The notes: generated from the sequence alone by a model not told the origin. 28,568 nt of DNA from JAZGHN01 sp964496725 (GCA_964496725.1 CAZCAS010000005.1:1-28568), one strand, 5' to 3'. Counted from the stretch's first letter, positions 1 through 8,253 are shown. Numbers and translations: made by a program.

Positions 1-476
1 ACCAGGTAGCTAATGTTACTATTGCCCAGCTTCTCTATCTGGAGCGAGAGGACCCAGACAAAGACATAAGCCTCTATATTCACTGTCCCGGCGGTATCAT
101 CAGCGCTGGCCTTGCCATCTACGACACCATGCAGCTACTCCACCCCGATATATCAACCATCTGTGTAGGGCTGGCAGCCAGTATGGGGACATTGCTCCTC
201 GCAGCCGGAGCCAAAGGCAAGCGCTACGCCCTCCCCAACTCCACCATCCACCTGCACCAGGCAATCGGTGGCGCTCAAGGACAAGCGGCTGATATAGAAA
301 TCGCCGCCCGTGAGATTATGCGAATGCAAGAATTGATACGGAACATCTTGGTTAAACACACCGGTCAGAAAATGGACAAAATAACTCATGATACTGACCG
401 GGACTTCTACCTCAATCCAGAGCAGGCGGTAGAATACGGCATAGTGGATGAAGTCCTCAGCAAACCGCCAAAATAA
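1..476 (+). CDS. clpP: ATP-dependent Clp protease proteolytic subunit ClpP (5' end cut by window edge)
   Basis: Serine peptidase that forms the double-ring chamber degrading proteins unfolded by ClpX or ClpA/C in the cytosol. Codons run from base 3; the N-terminal region with the natural start lies outside the window. Visible family landmarks in order are the substrate-channel segment IHCPGG (most homologues have NSPGG), the AGLAIYDTM helix, the nucleophile serine in AASMG, the catalytic histidine in HLHQA, and the aspartate in DRDFYL. The C-terminus is complete and ends after the conserved EYGIVDEVL. The TAA stop at 474-476 directly abuts the stop of the convergent kinase gene, leaving no room for a terminator. 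Family assignment is certain; which ClpP paralogue this is cannot be told from the fragment. Confidence 0.96.
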   Translation, partial: QVANVTIAQLLYLEREDPDKDISLYIHCPGGIISAGLAIYDTMQLLHPDISTICVGLAASMGTLLLAAGAKGKRYALPNSTIHLHQAIGGAQGQAADIEIAAREIMRMQELIRNILVKHTGQKMDKITHDTDRDFYLNPEQAVEYGIVDEVLSKPPK

Positions 477-1466
477 CTACAACCGCTCATTATAGAACTG
501 ATGATAGCGCTGAACTAGCTGGTCAAGGGTTGGGAAACCCTGTCTTGTCCCCAGCTTGGCGATGGAGAAGCGAGCCACAATATCGCCCAGATACCCACAC
601 TCGCTGAGTTCTTTCCCCTTAAGAAAACCGTAGAGGAATCCAGTGGCGAAAGCGTCACCGGCACCGGTAGTATCTACTAGGGGAGCTATGTCCTGGTCGA
701 TAGGTTGAATAGCATGCTCAGAATCAGCATCCCTGATGTAACCGACAGCAGTAACTGTCTTACCTCCACTGCCCCTGCTCAACTCTAGCTTCAGTCCTCT
801 GCCCAGGGTAACCACAATAACAGAGCATCCCTGCCTGAGACAGGTTTCAGCGCCCTTGATGACATCCTGCCCAGTCAATTGCTTTAATTCATCGCGGTTA
901 ACAAAGAGGATATGAGTCCTGCTTAATATCAGAGCCAGAGCCTCAAAACCCTTGGAGACATACAGTGCCCCGGGGGCAAAACTGAGCTTTGTGGATGGGG
1001 CTAATTTATCCATTAACCCCGGCAACATCTTGAACTGTTTGCCACCAACGATGGAGGAGACATGGAGCATCCCTACCTGTTTTATGTAACTCACATCTAA
1101 ATCATCCATAGTTAGCAAGGCATTGGCGCCGGGAATGACATAGAGTGAACGCCTGCCCAGCCTGTCACTGAGGCACACCACTGAACCCGTCTTCGCCTCT
1201 GGCTTTACCCTGATTTGAGAGGTATCCACCCCTGCCTCCTGGAAATCCCGTATCATTAATTTACCCTCGGTATCACCACCAACAACACCGGTGAAGCCAG
1301 CGCTTACCCCAAGCTTAGCCAAGCCATAAATAGTATTAGCCGCTGAGCCGCCAGGGGATAATTTGGTCTCGGTTACTACGGTCTCCCCATCCTGAACAAT
1401 ACGCTCTACCTTATATAAAAGGTCTACATTCAGCGCACCCAATCCGATTATCTCAATGTCATTCAT
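477..1466 (-). CDS. PfkB/ribokinase-family sugar or nucleoside kinase
   Basis: ATP-dependent small-molecule kinase of the ribokinase fold, 329 aa, a normal length. The N-terminal signature PGGSAAN lies at residues 38-44 after a typical first strand (GLGALNVD). An NxxE-type motif (NRDE, 190-193) precedes the C-terminal signature DTTGAGDAF at 265-273, whose D271 is the expected catalytic base. The substrate (ribose, adenosine, fructose or other) cannot be read from the sequence. The ATG at 1466 follows a GGGGTGAG ribosome-binding site and lies 3 nt after the stop of the HAD gene, so it is the last gene of the minus-strand operon that starts at xerC or further upstream. Its stop touches the clpP stop tail to tail. 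Confidence 0.9.
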   Translation of the reverse strand: MNDIEIIGLGALNVDLLYKVERIVQDGETVVTETKLSPGGSAANTIYGLAKLGVSAGFTGVVGGDTEGKLMIRDFQEAGVDTSQIRVKPEAKTGSVVCLSDRLGRRSLYVIPGANALLTMDDLDVSYIKQVGMLHVSSIVGGKQFKMLPGLMDKLAPSTKLSFAPGALYVSKGFEALALILSRTHILFVNRDELKQLTGQDVIKGAETCLRQGCSVIVVTLGRGLKLELSRGSGGKTVTAVGYIRDADSEHAIQPIDQDIAPLVDTTGAGDAFATGFLYGFLKGKELSECGYLGDIVARFSIAKLGTRQGFPTLDQLVQRYHQFYNERL

Positions 1467-1469
1467 AAC

Positions 1470-2468
1470 TCACCCCAGCTTGCCAGCACCCTCTCTGACC
1501 ACACCTCTTATCCTTTTATGAATTTTAATGATTTCATCTATATCTTCTCTACCCGACAGCCAGTGAAAATAACCTCTATCCCCACTCCCCCCTCTCTCCT
1601 CCTTAGCCTTTACCACTTTCTCTACCGCCTTTCGCCTGCCCTTATGCCATGCCTCAAGCACCTCAGTCAGGTCACTGAGCATTGTTGATGCCAGACCTAT
1701 TGTCGAATAGGGCAGGGCATACTCATTGGCATTAAAAGCGATGGCTACCCCTCCCGCATCCTCCACCGCCTGCAGCATCCTGAAATCGGTGATGCTATCA
1801 CCTATCACCACCCAATCGGACAACGGCTGGGCATATTTATCGGCAAACCTGTTCAAAGCGGCCACCTTGCGCTGTCCACCCACCGGCTTTACCAGCTTTA
1901 TCACCTCACCTATACCGGTGGCAGGGAGCTTCTTCCAGTAGAACTGGCCTAAACTCTGTTTAATTCTATCGTCATCGTCAACGGGACGCATGGTCAGAAC
2001 TTCTTCCTCAGTCTGCCGCAGTAGGGCAGCATCCTCTTTACATAATGTTAAGCGCAATTTCTCCACAGGGAACGGGGTACAAGCGACATTATGAGCGAAT
2101 ATACCCAGCTTTTGGGTGATATGAAGGGCATACTGCTCGTAGCTGGTACTGATACAAAATACCTTCCAATTCTTAGTCTGAAGCCAGTCGATAAGTTTTC
2201 CAGCACCGCCGGTCAAGCCCGCTTCAGCAGCTAAGCCCGCGATGTTGTCTTCTGTGATGCCATGGAGGACGAGAAAGGGCACAATAAGAGCCAGAGTATC
2301 CCCAGGCTCATAATCCTCTCTTTCCTCCAGTGTCAGCAAATCATCGTAGCGACTAATAACCTCGAAAACCCTGTCTCCATTAGGGAAGAGCTTCATCAGT
2401 TCGTAGGCATTATCCTGAGGTGACAGTGGCCCCTCTAAATCGAAGCAGATAAAGTTCACAGTCGTCAC
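1470..2468 (-). CDS. HAD-superfamily phosphatase-like protein related to archaeal EhaR (COG4030-like)
   Basis: 332-aa cytosolic haloacid-dehalogenase fold protein. Motif I is FDLEGPLS (nucleophile D10), but the usual second aspartate is a glutamate (E12). Motif II is plausibly CISTSY near residue 107, a motif III lysine is near 201, and motif IV is GDSITD at 223-228. The opening FDLEGPLSPQDNAYE and the following ISRYDD resemble the archaeal proteins often labelled 'energy-converting hydrogenase A subunit R', which are predicted phosphatases rather than proven hydrogenase parts. That link is from memory of the family and was not aligned. Translation starts at GTG, whose bases overlap the upstream TGA (GTGA), a sign of translational coupling to the formyltransferase. 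The substrate is unknown. Confidence 0.78.
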   Translation of the reverse strand: MTTVNFICFDLEGPLSPQDNAYELMKLFPNGDRVFEVISRYDDLLTLEEREDYEPGDTLALIVPFLVLHGITEDNIAGLAAEAGLTGGAGKLIDWLQTKNWKVFCISTSYEQYALHITQKLGIFAHNVACTPFPVEKLRLTLCKEDAALLRQTEEEVLTMRPVDDDDRIKQSLGQFYWKKLPATGIGEVIKLVKPVGGQRKVAALNRFADKYAQPLSDWVVIGDSITDFRMLQAVEDAGGVAIAFNANEYALPYSTIGLASTMLSDLTEVLEAWHKGRRKAVEKVVKAKEERGGSGDRGYFHWLSGREDIDEIIKIHKRIRGVVREGAGKLG

Positions 2469-3280
2469 ACTCCTTCCACCAGTTTATTGATTTCATCGGT
2501 CAGGTCATAGCCCCCGATCGGCTTGCCAGTGGAATCGACAACTTTCCCCGCCGCTATCCTTACCTTGCCCTGGCTGAAAGCCCTCAGGGTAGATACTATC
2601 AGAGGAAATTCCCTGGACAGCTCATATTCGCGGATAAGCTTGAATAGAGGGTCGGCTTCAGCGCAACTCTGGGCAGTAATCGATGGCAGTTTCTCCCACT
2701 CCTGCCAATATCTATCAAACGGTTCGCCCCTGATAGGGAAGATACAGTAGGTTACCGGCGGTCCCTCATCCAGTTCAGGGGTTACCAGATGCATCATGAC
2801 CCCTGTTTCTCTAGCCCTGTTATCAATTAGCTGCCAGATTACCTCCTGCCAGGTTCCCTTCGGCCCACCCGGAGCCGCAGGGTGGAGGTTAATCATATTG
2901 TATTTCCGACACATCTCCCCACCGACAATGAGCATATAACCAGCCAGAACACACAGGTCAGGATGGAAAGCCTGTAATCTACTCATCACCGCTTGGTCAT
3001 AGTCAAGCCTCCATTGAGGCAAACCTCCCTGTTGCTGGCTGCAAGCAGTACCTTCTCTAGCCTTAAATTGCTGGTAGGAGAAAGTGACAAGAGGAATGCA
3101 ATACTCCTCAACCAGTTTGCGGAACAGGTCACTTTCTTTTGATTCACCAAGCTCGCGGTCACAGAAGACAAAGGCTATCTCAGCCTTAATGTCACCACGC
3201 TCAATACTACGCTGCGCTACCTGTAACAGCTCCCTAGCCGCTTTATCCCTCCCTGTAGAAAACCAGCCGATTTGATACAA
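2465..3280 (-). CDS. Formyltransferase-family protein (PurN-like paralogue)
   Basis: 271-aa protein with the formyltransferase core of glycinamide ribonucleotide transformylase. The catalytic triad equivalents are visible as N131 and H133 in INLHPAAPGG and D171 in PELDEGPP. It differs from canonical PurN in the loop after the histidine (PGGPKGTW) and has about 80 extra C-terminal residues, so it may act on another amine substrate with a formyl-folate donor. It starts at TTG (3278-3280); the AAGGG about 7 nt upstream supports this choice. It sits 3 nt after the PHP gene and overlaps the HAD gene by 4 nt. True PurN is the main alternative, but no other purine gene is nearby. Confidence 0.78.
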   Translation of the reverse strand: MYQIGWFSTGRDKAARELLQVAQRSIERGDIKAEIAFVFCDRELGESKESDLFRKLVEEYCIPLVTFSYQQFKAREGTACSQQQGGLPQWRLDYDQAVMSRLQAFHPDLCVLAGYMLIVGGEMCRKYNMINLHPAAPGGPKGTWQEVIWQLIDNRARETGVMMHLVTPELDEGPPVTYCIFPIRGEPFDRYWQEWEKLPSITAQSCAEADPLFKLIREYELSREFPLIVSTLRAFSQGKVRIAAGKVVDSTGKPIGGYDLTDEINKLVEGV

Positions 3281-3283
3281 AGC

Positions 3284-3940
3284 TTACCCTTCTATCTTAA
3301 TATTGCTTTTTAGCCTAGCCCAGACGCTATTGATATGAACTAAAGGATTTGTCCTGTGCCCAAAAACCTTGCCTTTAGCCAAGGCGTCCAGAAAATCACC
3401 CTTGCCGTTGAATTCAGGCATCTCCACATAGGCGTTGCCTATTTCAAGAGGAGTATGGGCATCACTGCCGGCACTGCCCGGGATGCCATGCTTTTCGGCG
3501 AAGACTCGTGCCTTAGCCGAAGAGCGGCGGAGAATACTTCTCGCATTAAATACTTCAATAATATCAACCTGCTCTATTATTTCTTCCAGTATCTCTGTAT
3601 CCAGAGCGGAGGCTCTGAATACAGAGAAGGGGTGGGGGATACACACTAATCCGTCCTGAGCCTTGATTCTGGATATGGTCTCCTCCGCCGATAGGCCACT
3701 AGATATGCCCTTCCTAAGAAACATCCCCATAATCTCACCATGAGGGGTTAGTATTTCCTCAGCTACAATCACCGGGAAGGGGGCTATATCTTGCATCTTC
3801 AGCGCCCCCTCAACAGTACCATGGTCAGCTATGGCAATACAATTTATTCCAATCTCTTCACAGCGACTGACAATCTGCTCCAGGGATGTATTGCAGTCCA
3901 GTGAATATTTGGTATGAATATGAAGGTCGGCTTTCAACAA
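3284..3940 (-). CDS. PHP-domain metal-dependent phosphoesterase
   Basis: 218-aa protein consisting almost entirely of a PHP domain (polymerase and histidinol phosphatase fold). Metal-binding motifs appear in order: DLHIHT (H7, H9), ADHGT (D39, H40), the AEE pair at 60-62, IPHPF (H103) and GSDAH near residue 160. Related small PHP proteins hydrolyse nucleotide or other small phosphates; the substrate here is not predictable. It begins at tandem TTG codons (3940 or 3937), 6 nt after the efp stop, with only a weak GAG-type ribosome-binding site, so it probably depends on translational coupling. It lies between efp and the PurN-like gene in the same operon. Confidence 0.88.
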   Translation of the reverse strand: MLKADLHIHTKYSLDCNTSLEQIVSRCEEIGINCIAIADHGTVEGALKMQDIAPFPVIVAEEILTPHGEIMGMFLRKGISSGLSAEETISRIKAQDGLVCIPHPFSVFRASALDTEILEEIIEQVDIIEVFNARSILRRSSAKARVFAEKHGIPGSAGSDAHTPLEIGNAYVEMPEFNGKGDFLDALAKGKVFGHRTNPLVHINSVWARLKSNIKIEG

Positions 3941-3946
3941 TTTATC

Positions 3947-4507
3947 TCAACTGACCCTCTCCAGATAGCTACCGGTGCGAGTGTCAACCTTAATGATATC
4001 CCCCTTGTTGATGAACAGGGGCACCTGAATGGTAATGCCAGTCTCAAGTTTAGCAGGTTTATTGCCAGCGGAGGCTGTATCCCCCTTAAAACCAGGGCCG
4101 GTATCAACTACCTCAAGTTCAACGGTAATCGGCATCTCCACCCCTATCAACTCACCCTTATAACTTGATATCTGTAGAGACATGTTTTCCTTCAGATAAT
4201 CAATGGCATCACCCAGCTGACCGCTATCGAGGGAAACCTGCTCAAAGTTCTCCTCATCCATAAAATAATACAAGTTGCCCTCATTATAGAGGTATTGCAT
4301 ACTGCGATATTCAAGGCGAGCCCGCTCGAATTTCTCAGTGGCCTGGAAGGTTCGCTCAATGGTATGACCACCACGAATATCACGGAGCCTGAGACGAACC
4401 TGGGCACTGCCACGCCCCATCTTAATATGCTGGTAGTCAAGGACCTGATATATTTGCCCTTCCAACTCGATTGTGATTCCCTTCCTTAATTCACCAGTAG
4501 TTATCAT
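3947..4507 (-). CDS. efp: Translation elongation factor P
   Basis: Relieves ribosome stalling at polyproline stretches by binding next to the P-site tRNA. The length of 186 aa is typical: an N-terminal KOW-like domain (about 1-62) followed by two OB-type domains, with the family ending GDIIKVDTRTGSYLERVS. The loop that reaches the peptidyl-transferase centre reads KMGRGSAQV, so the tip residue is arginine (R32), not the lysine that EpmA modifies in enterobacteria. Arg32 is seen in EarP-modified EF-P and also in other lineages such as Thermus, so modification cannot be assumed. The gene is 7 nt downstream of the peptidase gene, a common neighbour pair in bacteria, and starts at ATG 4507. Confidence 0.97.
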   Translation of the reverse strand: MITTGELRKGITIELEGQIYQVLDYQHIKMGRGSAQVRLRLRDIRGGHTIERTFQATEKFERARLEYRSMQYLYNEGNLYYFMDEENFEQVSLDSGQLGDAIDYLKENMSLQISSYKGELIGVEMPITVELEVVDTGPGFKGDTASAGNKPAKLETGITIQVPLFINKGDIIKVDTRTGSYLERVS

Positions 4508-4514
4508 GTTATAC

Positions 4515-5597
4515 TTATACCCCCATTTTGTGGGCTTTTGAGATAGCCCTGACTCTACTGTCTTCCATTATTACCACATCCTCAATTCTCACCCCACCCC
4601 AACCAGCAAGATAAATGCCGGGCTCAATAGTAAATACCACGCCCGAAGCAAGTTTGCCCACCGAACCCGGGCCAAGGCGCGGCAACTCGTGTGTCGCCAG
4701 CCCAATACCATGTCCCAGCGCATGCCCAAACGCCTCGCCATAGCCCGCTAGCTCGACGACTTTCCTGGCTGTCCTATCCGCCTCTTCACCAGTCATCCCC
4801 TCCCTGATTTCAGCCATTGCCGTCAGTTGAGCACCAAGCACAGCATCATATACCTTATTAAATGTCTCGTCAGGATTGCCAAGGCAGACGGTACGGGTGA
4901 GGTCGCTGGAGTAACCGCCAAACCTAGCTCCCATATCAATTATCACTGGCTCCCCAGATTGGATAAGACGCGATGAAGGTTTAGCGTGGGGTAGAGCCGA
5001 ATTGGGCCCAGAAGCAACAATAATATCAAAGGGGACAGCCTCGCCACCATTTTCCCGGATAAACTTCTCTATTCCCCAGGCTATTTCCTTCTCACTCATG
5101 CCGACATCAATCTCGCCTTCAATATGCTCCAGGGCAGCATCACTTATGGCTACTGCCTTGGTTATCAACTCGACCTCCCCGGGCTCTTTTATCGCCCGGA
5201 GAGATTCCACCAGCCCGTCCACTGGGATAAGCCGGGGATGGGATGGCACTTCATTTAGTATATCAGATAACTGCTGATGGAGTGAAAAGGCGACGTGCCC
5301 AGCCTCAAATCCCAGCTTTTTCAAGTTTAACCCAGCCGTCAGGCTGGGAAACCAGTCCTCGATATCACCCTTTATCTGAAAAACCTCATAGTCAGGGGCT
5401 TGAATCCTGGCCTGCTCAATATAGCGGAAGTCAGTGGCTAAAATCGCAATTTGAGCCGTAATTAGCAGATAACCTGACGAACCATCAAAGCCAGAAAGGT
5501 AACGCCTGTTCTCCGGTTGCGAGATGAAGATAGCATCAATCTCCCTCTCAATGAGCCTTTGACGCAACCTTCGCAGTCTATTCTTCAAGCTCATCAT
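4515..5597 (-). CDS. Xaa-Pro aminopeptidase/dipeptidase (M24 family)
   Basis: Cytosolic di-metal peptidase that cleaves bonds to proline, 360 aa. An N-terminal creatinase-like domain (about 1-130, with NRRYLSGFDGSSGY) precedes the pita-bread catalytic domain. All five metal ligands are visible: D221 (IIDMGA), D232 (SSDLTRT), H296 (GHGIG), E325 (TIEPGIY) and E339 (RIEDVV). Two ATG codons in tandem open the gene (5597 and 5594), preceded by GAAGAAGG. The start overlaps the 3' end of xerC by 20 nt. The pairing with efp fits a shared role in handling proline-containing peptides, which is an inference. PepP and PepQ subtypes cannot be separated by eye. Confidence 0.92.
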   Translation of the reverse strand: MMSLKNRLRRLRQRLIEREIDAIFISQPENRRYLSGFDGSSGYLLITAQIAILATDFRYIEQARIQAPDYEVFQIKGDIEDWFPSLTAGLNLKKLGFEAGHVAFSLHQQLSDILNEVPSHPRLIPVDGLVESLRAIKEPGEVELITKAVAISDAALEHIEGEIDVGMSEKEIAWGIEKFIRENGGEAVPFDIIVASGPNSALPHAKPSSRLIQSGEPVIIDMGARFGGYSSDLTRTVCLGNPDETFNKVYDAVLGAQLTAMAEIREGMTGEEADRTARKVVELAGYGEAFGHALGHGIGLATHELPRLGPGSVGKLASGVVFTIEPGIYLAGWGGVRIEDVVIMEDSRVRAISKAHKMGV

Positions 5598-6507
5598 CCT
5601 TCTTCGCCATAGGGTGAGCCGATAGATATACCTTCCTCGCCTGACTCTTGCTTATATGGGTATAGATCTGGGTGGAGGATAAACTGGCATGCCCCAGAAG
5701 CTCCTGGACCACTCTTAAATCAGCACCCCCATCAAGAAGATGGGTAGCAAAGGTATGCCGTAGCAGATGCGGGTGAATCCTCTTCTTTATGCCAGCCAAA
5801 TCAGCATATTTCTGCAACATCCTCTGGACACTTCGCTCGGTGAGGCGCTTCCCGTATCGATTAACAAACAGGGCACTGCTCTTCCTAATGTCCAGAAGCC
5901 TGGCTCTACCCTGACTGAGATAGGTATTTAAAGCCTCGGCTGCTGGCTCGCCCATCAGCACCACCCGCTCCTTGCTCCCCTTTCCCCAAACCCGAATCTC
6001 ATTGGTATCGAGAGCTACCTGCCCCGTATCCAGTTTCACCAGCTCGCTTACCCTGAGACCGGAGGCATAAAGCAGCTCCATTATAGCCCGGTCGCGCTGC
6101 CCCACAGGGTCAGATGAATGGGGAGCACTGAGCAGACGCTTCATATCATCCACACTAAGAAAGGAGGGTAAGCGTTTATCCAACTTGGGCGAAGAGGTAT
6201 CAGCCACCGGGCTGGTAGCCATCATCCCCTCCCGCAAAAGGTAACGACAAAAGGAACGGATAGCCGATAGCTTGCGGGCAATGCTGGGCTTGACCACTCC
6301 CTGCTGTGCAAGATAGGCAAGGTATTCACGCATGACAGCCCTGTCCACCTCATCCAGCGAATTCAATCCCTTTTCCTTGAGAAAGGTGAAGAACCCCTTT
6401 ATATTTTTTGAGCCGAGCAGGTCGGTGGTGTAGTTGCGCACGGTGTAGGGGGAAGCATTCTTCTCCGCTTCAAGATAGTTTATATATTTATTAAAGGTTT
6501 CTTGCAC
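5578..6507 (-). CDS. xerC: Tyrosine recombinase XerC/XerD type
   Basis: Site-specific recombinase, 309 aa, matching Xer chromosome-dimer resolvases in length and layout. The N-terminal SAM-like core-binding domain covers about 1-105. The catalytic set is complete: R152 (ASGLRVSEL), K176 (GKGSKER), H247 and R250 (HPHLLRHTFATH), H273 (LGHAS) and nucleophile Y282 (IYTHIS). It starts at GTG 6507, giving the usual N-terminus KYINYLEAEKN; no good ribosome-binding site is visible. In many bacteria xerC follows dprA and topA, and the same order is seen here if the GHKL cassette is ignored. This supports a housekeeping Xer role rather than a mobile-element integrase. XerC and XerD cannot be told apart with confidence. 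Confidence 0.88.
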   Translation of the reverse strand: MQETFNKYINYLEAEKNASPYTVRNYTTDLLGSKNIKGFFTFLKEKGLNSLDEVDRAVMREYLAYLAQQGVVKPSIARKLSAIRSFCRYLLREGMMATSPVADTSSPKLDKRLPSFLSVDDMKRLLSAPHSSDPVGQRDRAIMELLYASGLRVSELVKLDTGQVALDTNEIRVWGKGSKERVVLMGEPAAEALNTYLSQGRARLLDIRKSSALFVNRYGKRLTERSVQRMLQKYADLAGIKKRIHPHLLRHTFATHLLDGGADLRVVQELLGHASLSSTQIYTHISKSQARKVYLSAHPMAKKDDELEE

Positions 6508-6559
6508 AGAGTTAACTTTACAAGATTTCCTATATAATTAGCAAATGAATATGCCTTGA

Positions 6560-7603
6560 TTATTCTGAAAGCAAGAGCTCAGATTCGGTTGATGATTCTG
6601 GCTTGCGTTTGGCTTTTCTTTTCTTCATACGTTCAGCGTGGAACCTGATCATCTCATCCAATTGGTCGTACATTTCTTCAGGGGAGTCACTTTCATCCCT
6701 AGCGAAGCGAGCCGCAATCGCCCTAAAGACAACTATCTCAATGCAATCCTCTTTTATTCCTTGTTCATATGCGGGGTGGTCAAGATTAACGAGTATGAGC
6801 GATTCCTGATGTCTTATATCGCATTCAGGCCAATCCTCACCTAAAGGATGGAGCTTTATTTCATAAGTTTGGTTCCTAAAGCGCAGGTGTCCTGAGCCAA
6901 GAATAGCTTTTATCTCTTTCATGAGCTTGGGCGGGATAGGTTGGTGCTCTCTATGTCTTCCCAACCGTCTTTTAGTTTCAATCTGCAGGTCAGGGCACAT
7001 CTCTTTTCGCCCAGCCTCGTCCTCTCTCCCTCTTATCTGGCTTTCTTGCCTAGCTTTACTCTTCAGAAGTTCGTCATAGGCATTAAAATCTTCAGTGACT
7101 TGCCTTATAGCCTCATTAACTTTTGCTTTTTTCTCTGCTTCTTCCTTTTCTTGGTGTTTCTTCTCCTCTTCCCTGCATATGTCCGTAAGTAGTTTTTTCA
7201 TATAATCGGCGCAGGCCACATATTTGGGATGGGTTTCAACAAAACCTTCTCTATCTGTTTTAATAACTGGCATCTCGTCAGTTCTATCCTCTGGATCAAA
7301 GCTTGCAACCTCTACTGAACCAGTTATCAAGTCACCGATGTGGTAAGTAAATGAAGTCGGTGATAAACCAAAGAGACTCGGCTCTCCAACAACGCGACCC
7401 CTTACCGTAGTGAAAACTCCAGGTCTTTTAAGCATTTTTGTGGCTACAATGATTTCTCCAACAATATGACCACAGACCGGATCTTTATGGTCTACAGTGA
7501 TTTTCCTGCGAGCCGGAATGTATTTTGGTTCGCAAGGGCGACCGTTTACCATTACCCTAAAGTCTTTACCTAAAGGCAGCTCATGAGCCAAGTGAGCCAT
7601 CAC
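6560..7603 (-). CDS. C-terminal part of GHKL ATPase, out of frame with its N-terminal part
   Basis: This frame continues the GHKL ATPase. It opens with VMAHLAHELPLGKDFRVMVNG, the transducer-like region that normally follows the ATP-binding domain. A beta-rich region (to about residue 130) is followed by a strongly charged helical or coiled-coil stretch rich in E and K, then a domain with ILVNLDHPAYEQ and VFRAIAARFA, and a lysine-rich tail. The open frame extends upstream to a GTG at 7630, but the natural junction is the GGGG run at 7603-7606. There the N-terminal frame stops at TGA 7600-7602 and an ATG at 7598-7600 overlaps that stop. It could be the second half of a frameshifted gene, a sequencing indel, or a separately restarted polypeptide behind AGAAGGGG. 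The C-terminal domain was not identified further. Confidence 0.75.
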   Translation of the reverse strand: MMAHLAHELPLGKDFRVMVNGRPCEPKYIPARRKITVDHKDPVCGHIVGEIIVATKMLKRPGVFTTVRGRVVGEPSLFGLSPTSFTYHIGDLITGSVEVASFDPEDRTDEMPVIKTDREGFVETHPKYVACADYMKKLLTDICREEEKKHQEKEEAEKKAKVNEAIRQVTEDFNAYDELLKSKARQESQIRGREDEAGRKEMCPDLQIETKRRLGRHREHQPIPPKLMKEIKAILGSGHLRFRNQTYEIKLHPLGEDWPECDIRHQESLILVNLDHPAYEQGIKEDCIEIVVFRAIAARFARDESDSPEEMYDQLDEMIRFHAERMKKRKAKRKPESSTESELLLSE

Positions 7604-8235
7604 CCCTTCTCTACATCTATCCTGCCACACTCTGGCCTGAGTTTCCTGAGCGTTACCGTGGTTCCACTGGGCTCACCTTTGGCCTCAAACTCTTTCAACT
7701 CCATCGAGGCTCGGTCTAGGATGGGCTCTCTTAACTTTCCCATCTTCTCAGTGTTTCCAAGCTCATCTCGGTCTAGATAAAATTCAAAAGCTTGACCATT
7801 TTTGACTGTCCTAACTTCTATTCTCTTCGCGATACCAAAGCCAGCAAGCTTGCCGATCCCCTTGTTGCCAATAGGAAGGCGGTGAAAAATGGGAGTTCGT
7901 TTAGTAGCTCGTTTTTGCTCTGAGCCCAAGAACATATACCCTTCCCGAATATCTTGCTCATCCATTCCCTCGCCATTATCTTGAATGACGATCTTACCCT
8001 GCCCCTTATCTCCAAAGACAGCGCATGCAAGCTTTTCCTCCGGAGTAAGTCCTGACCCAGCTTTAATATTAACGGTTACATAGCTAGCATCAGCGTCATA
8101 ACCATTTACTACTAGCTCGCCAATAGCCTTAGGATATTTGCTATACATACTGACACTAAAATGGTCTAACGCTCTTGTTGCCACGATGAACTTTAGATCG
8201 TGTAGCCTGTGACCTGACGTTTTTCCTCCGCTCAT
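7600..8235 (-). CDS. GHKL (HSP90-like) ATPase, N-terminal ATP-binding part
   Basis: 211-aa frame carrying a full Bergerat ATP-binding fold as found in HSP90, gyrase B, MutL and MORC-type proteins. Box N shows E40 and N44 in GELVVNGYDADAS, with E40 as the likely general base. Box G1 is D86-N-G-E-G90, box G2 is GNKGIGKLAGFG at 123-134, and the G3 region has GT at 191-192. The frame ends abruptly at RIDVEKG, exactly where such proteins pass into the transducer domain, and the missing part continues in the -1 frame. A GGAGGAG ribosome-binding site precedes ATG 8235, 18 nt after the small upstream gene. The role is unknown. Stand-alone GHKL ATPases of this type occur in defence or DNA-management loci, which is suggestive only. 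Confidence 0.85.
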   Translation of the reverse strand: MSGGKTSGHRLHDLKFIVATRALDHFSVSMYSKYPKAIGELVVNGYDADASYVTVNIKAGSGLTPEEKLACAVFGDKGQGKIVIQDNGEGMDEQDIREGYMFLGSEQKRATKRTPIFHRLPIGNKGIGKLAGFGIAKRIEVRTVKNGQAFEFYLDRDELGNTEKMGKLREPILDRASMELKEFEAKGEPSGTTVTLRKLRPECGRIDVEKG

Positions 8236-8253
8236 TTTTGCTCCTCCCCCTCT

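Noticed and set aside
5578..6507. Reading the tyrosine recombinase as the integrase of a mobile element carrying the GHKL cassette
   Set aside because: It is Xer-like in length, sits in the housekeeping xerC-peptidase-efp operon, and no attachment-site repeats flank the cassette.
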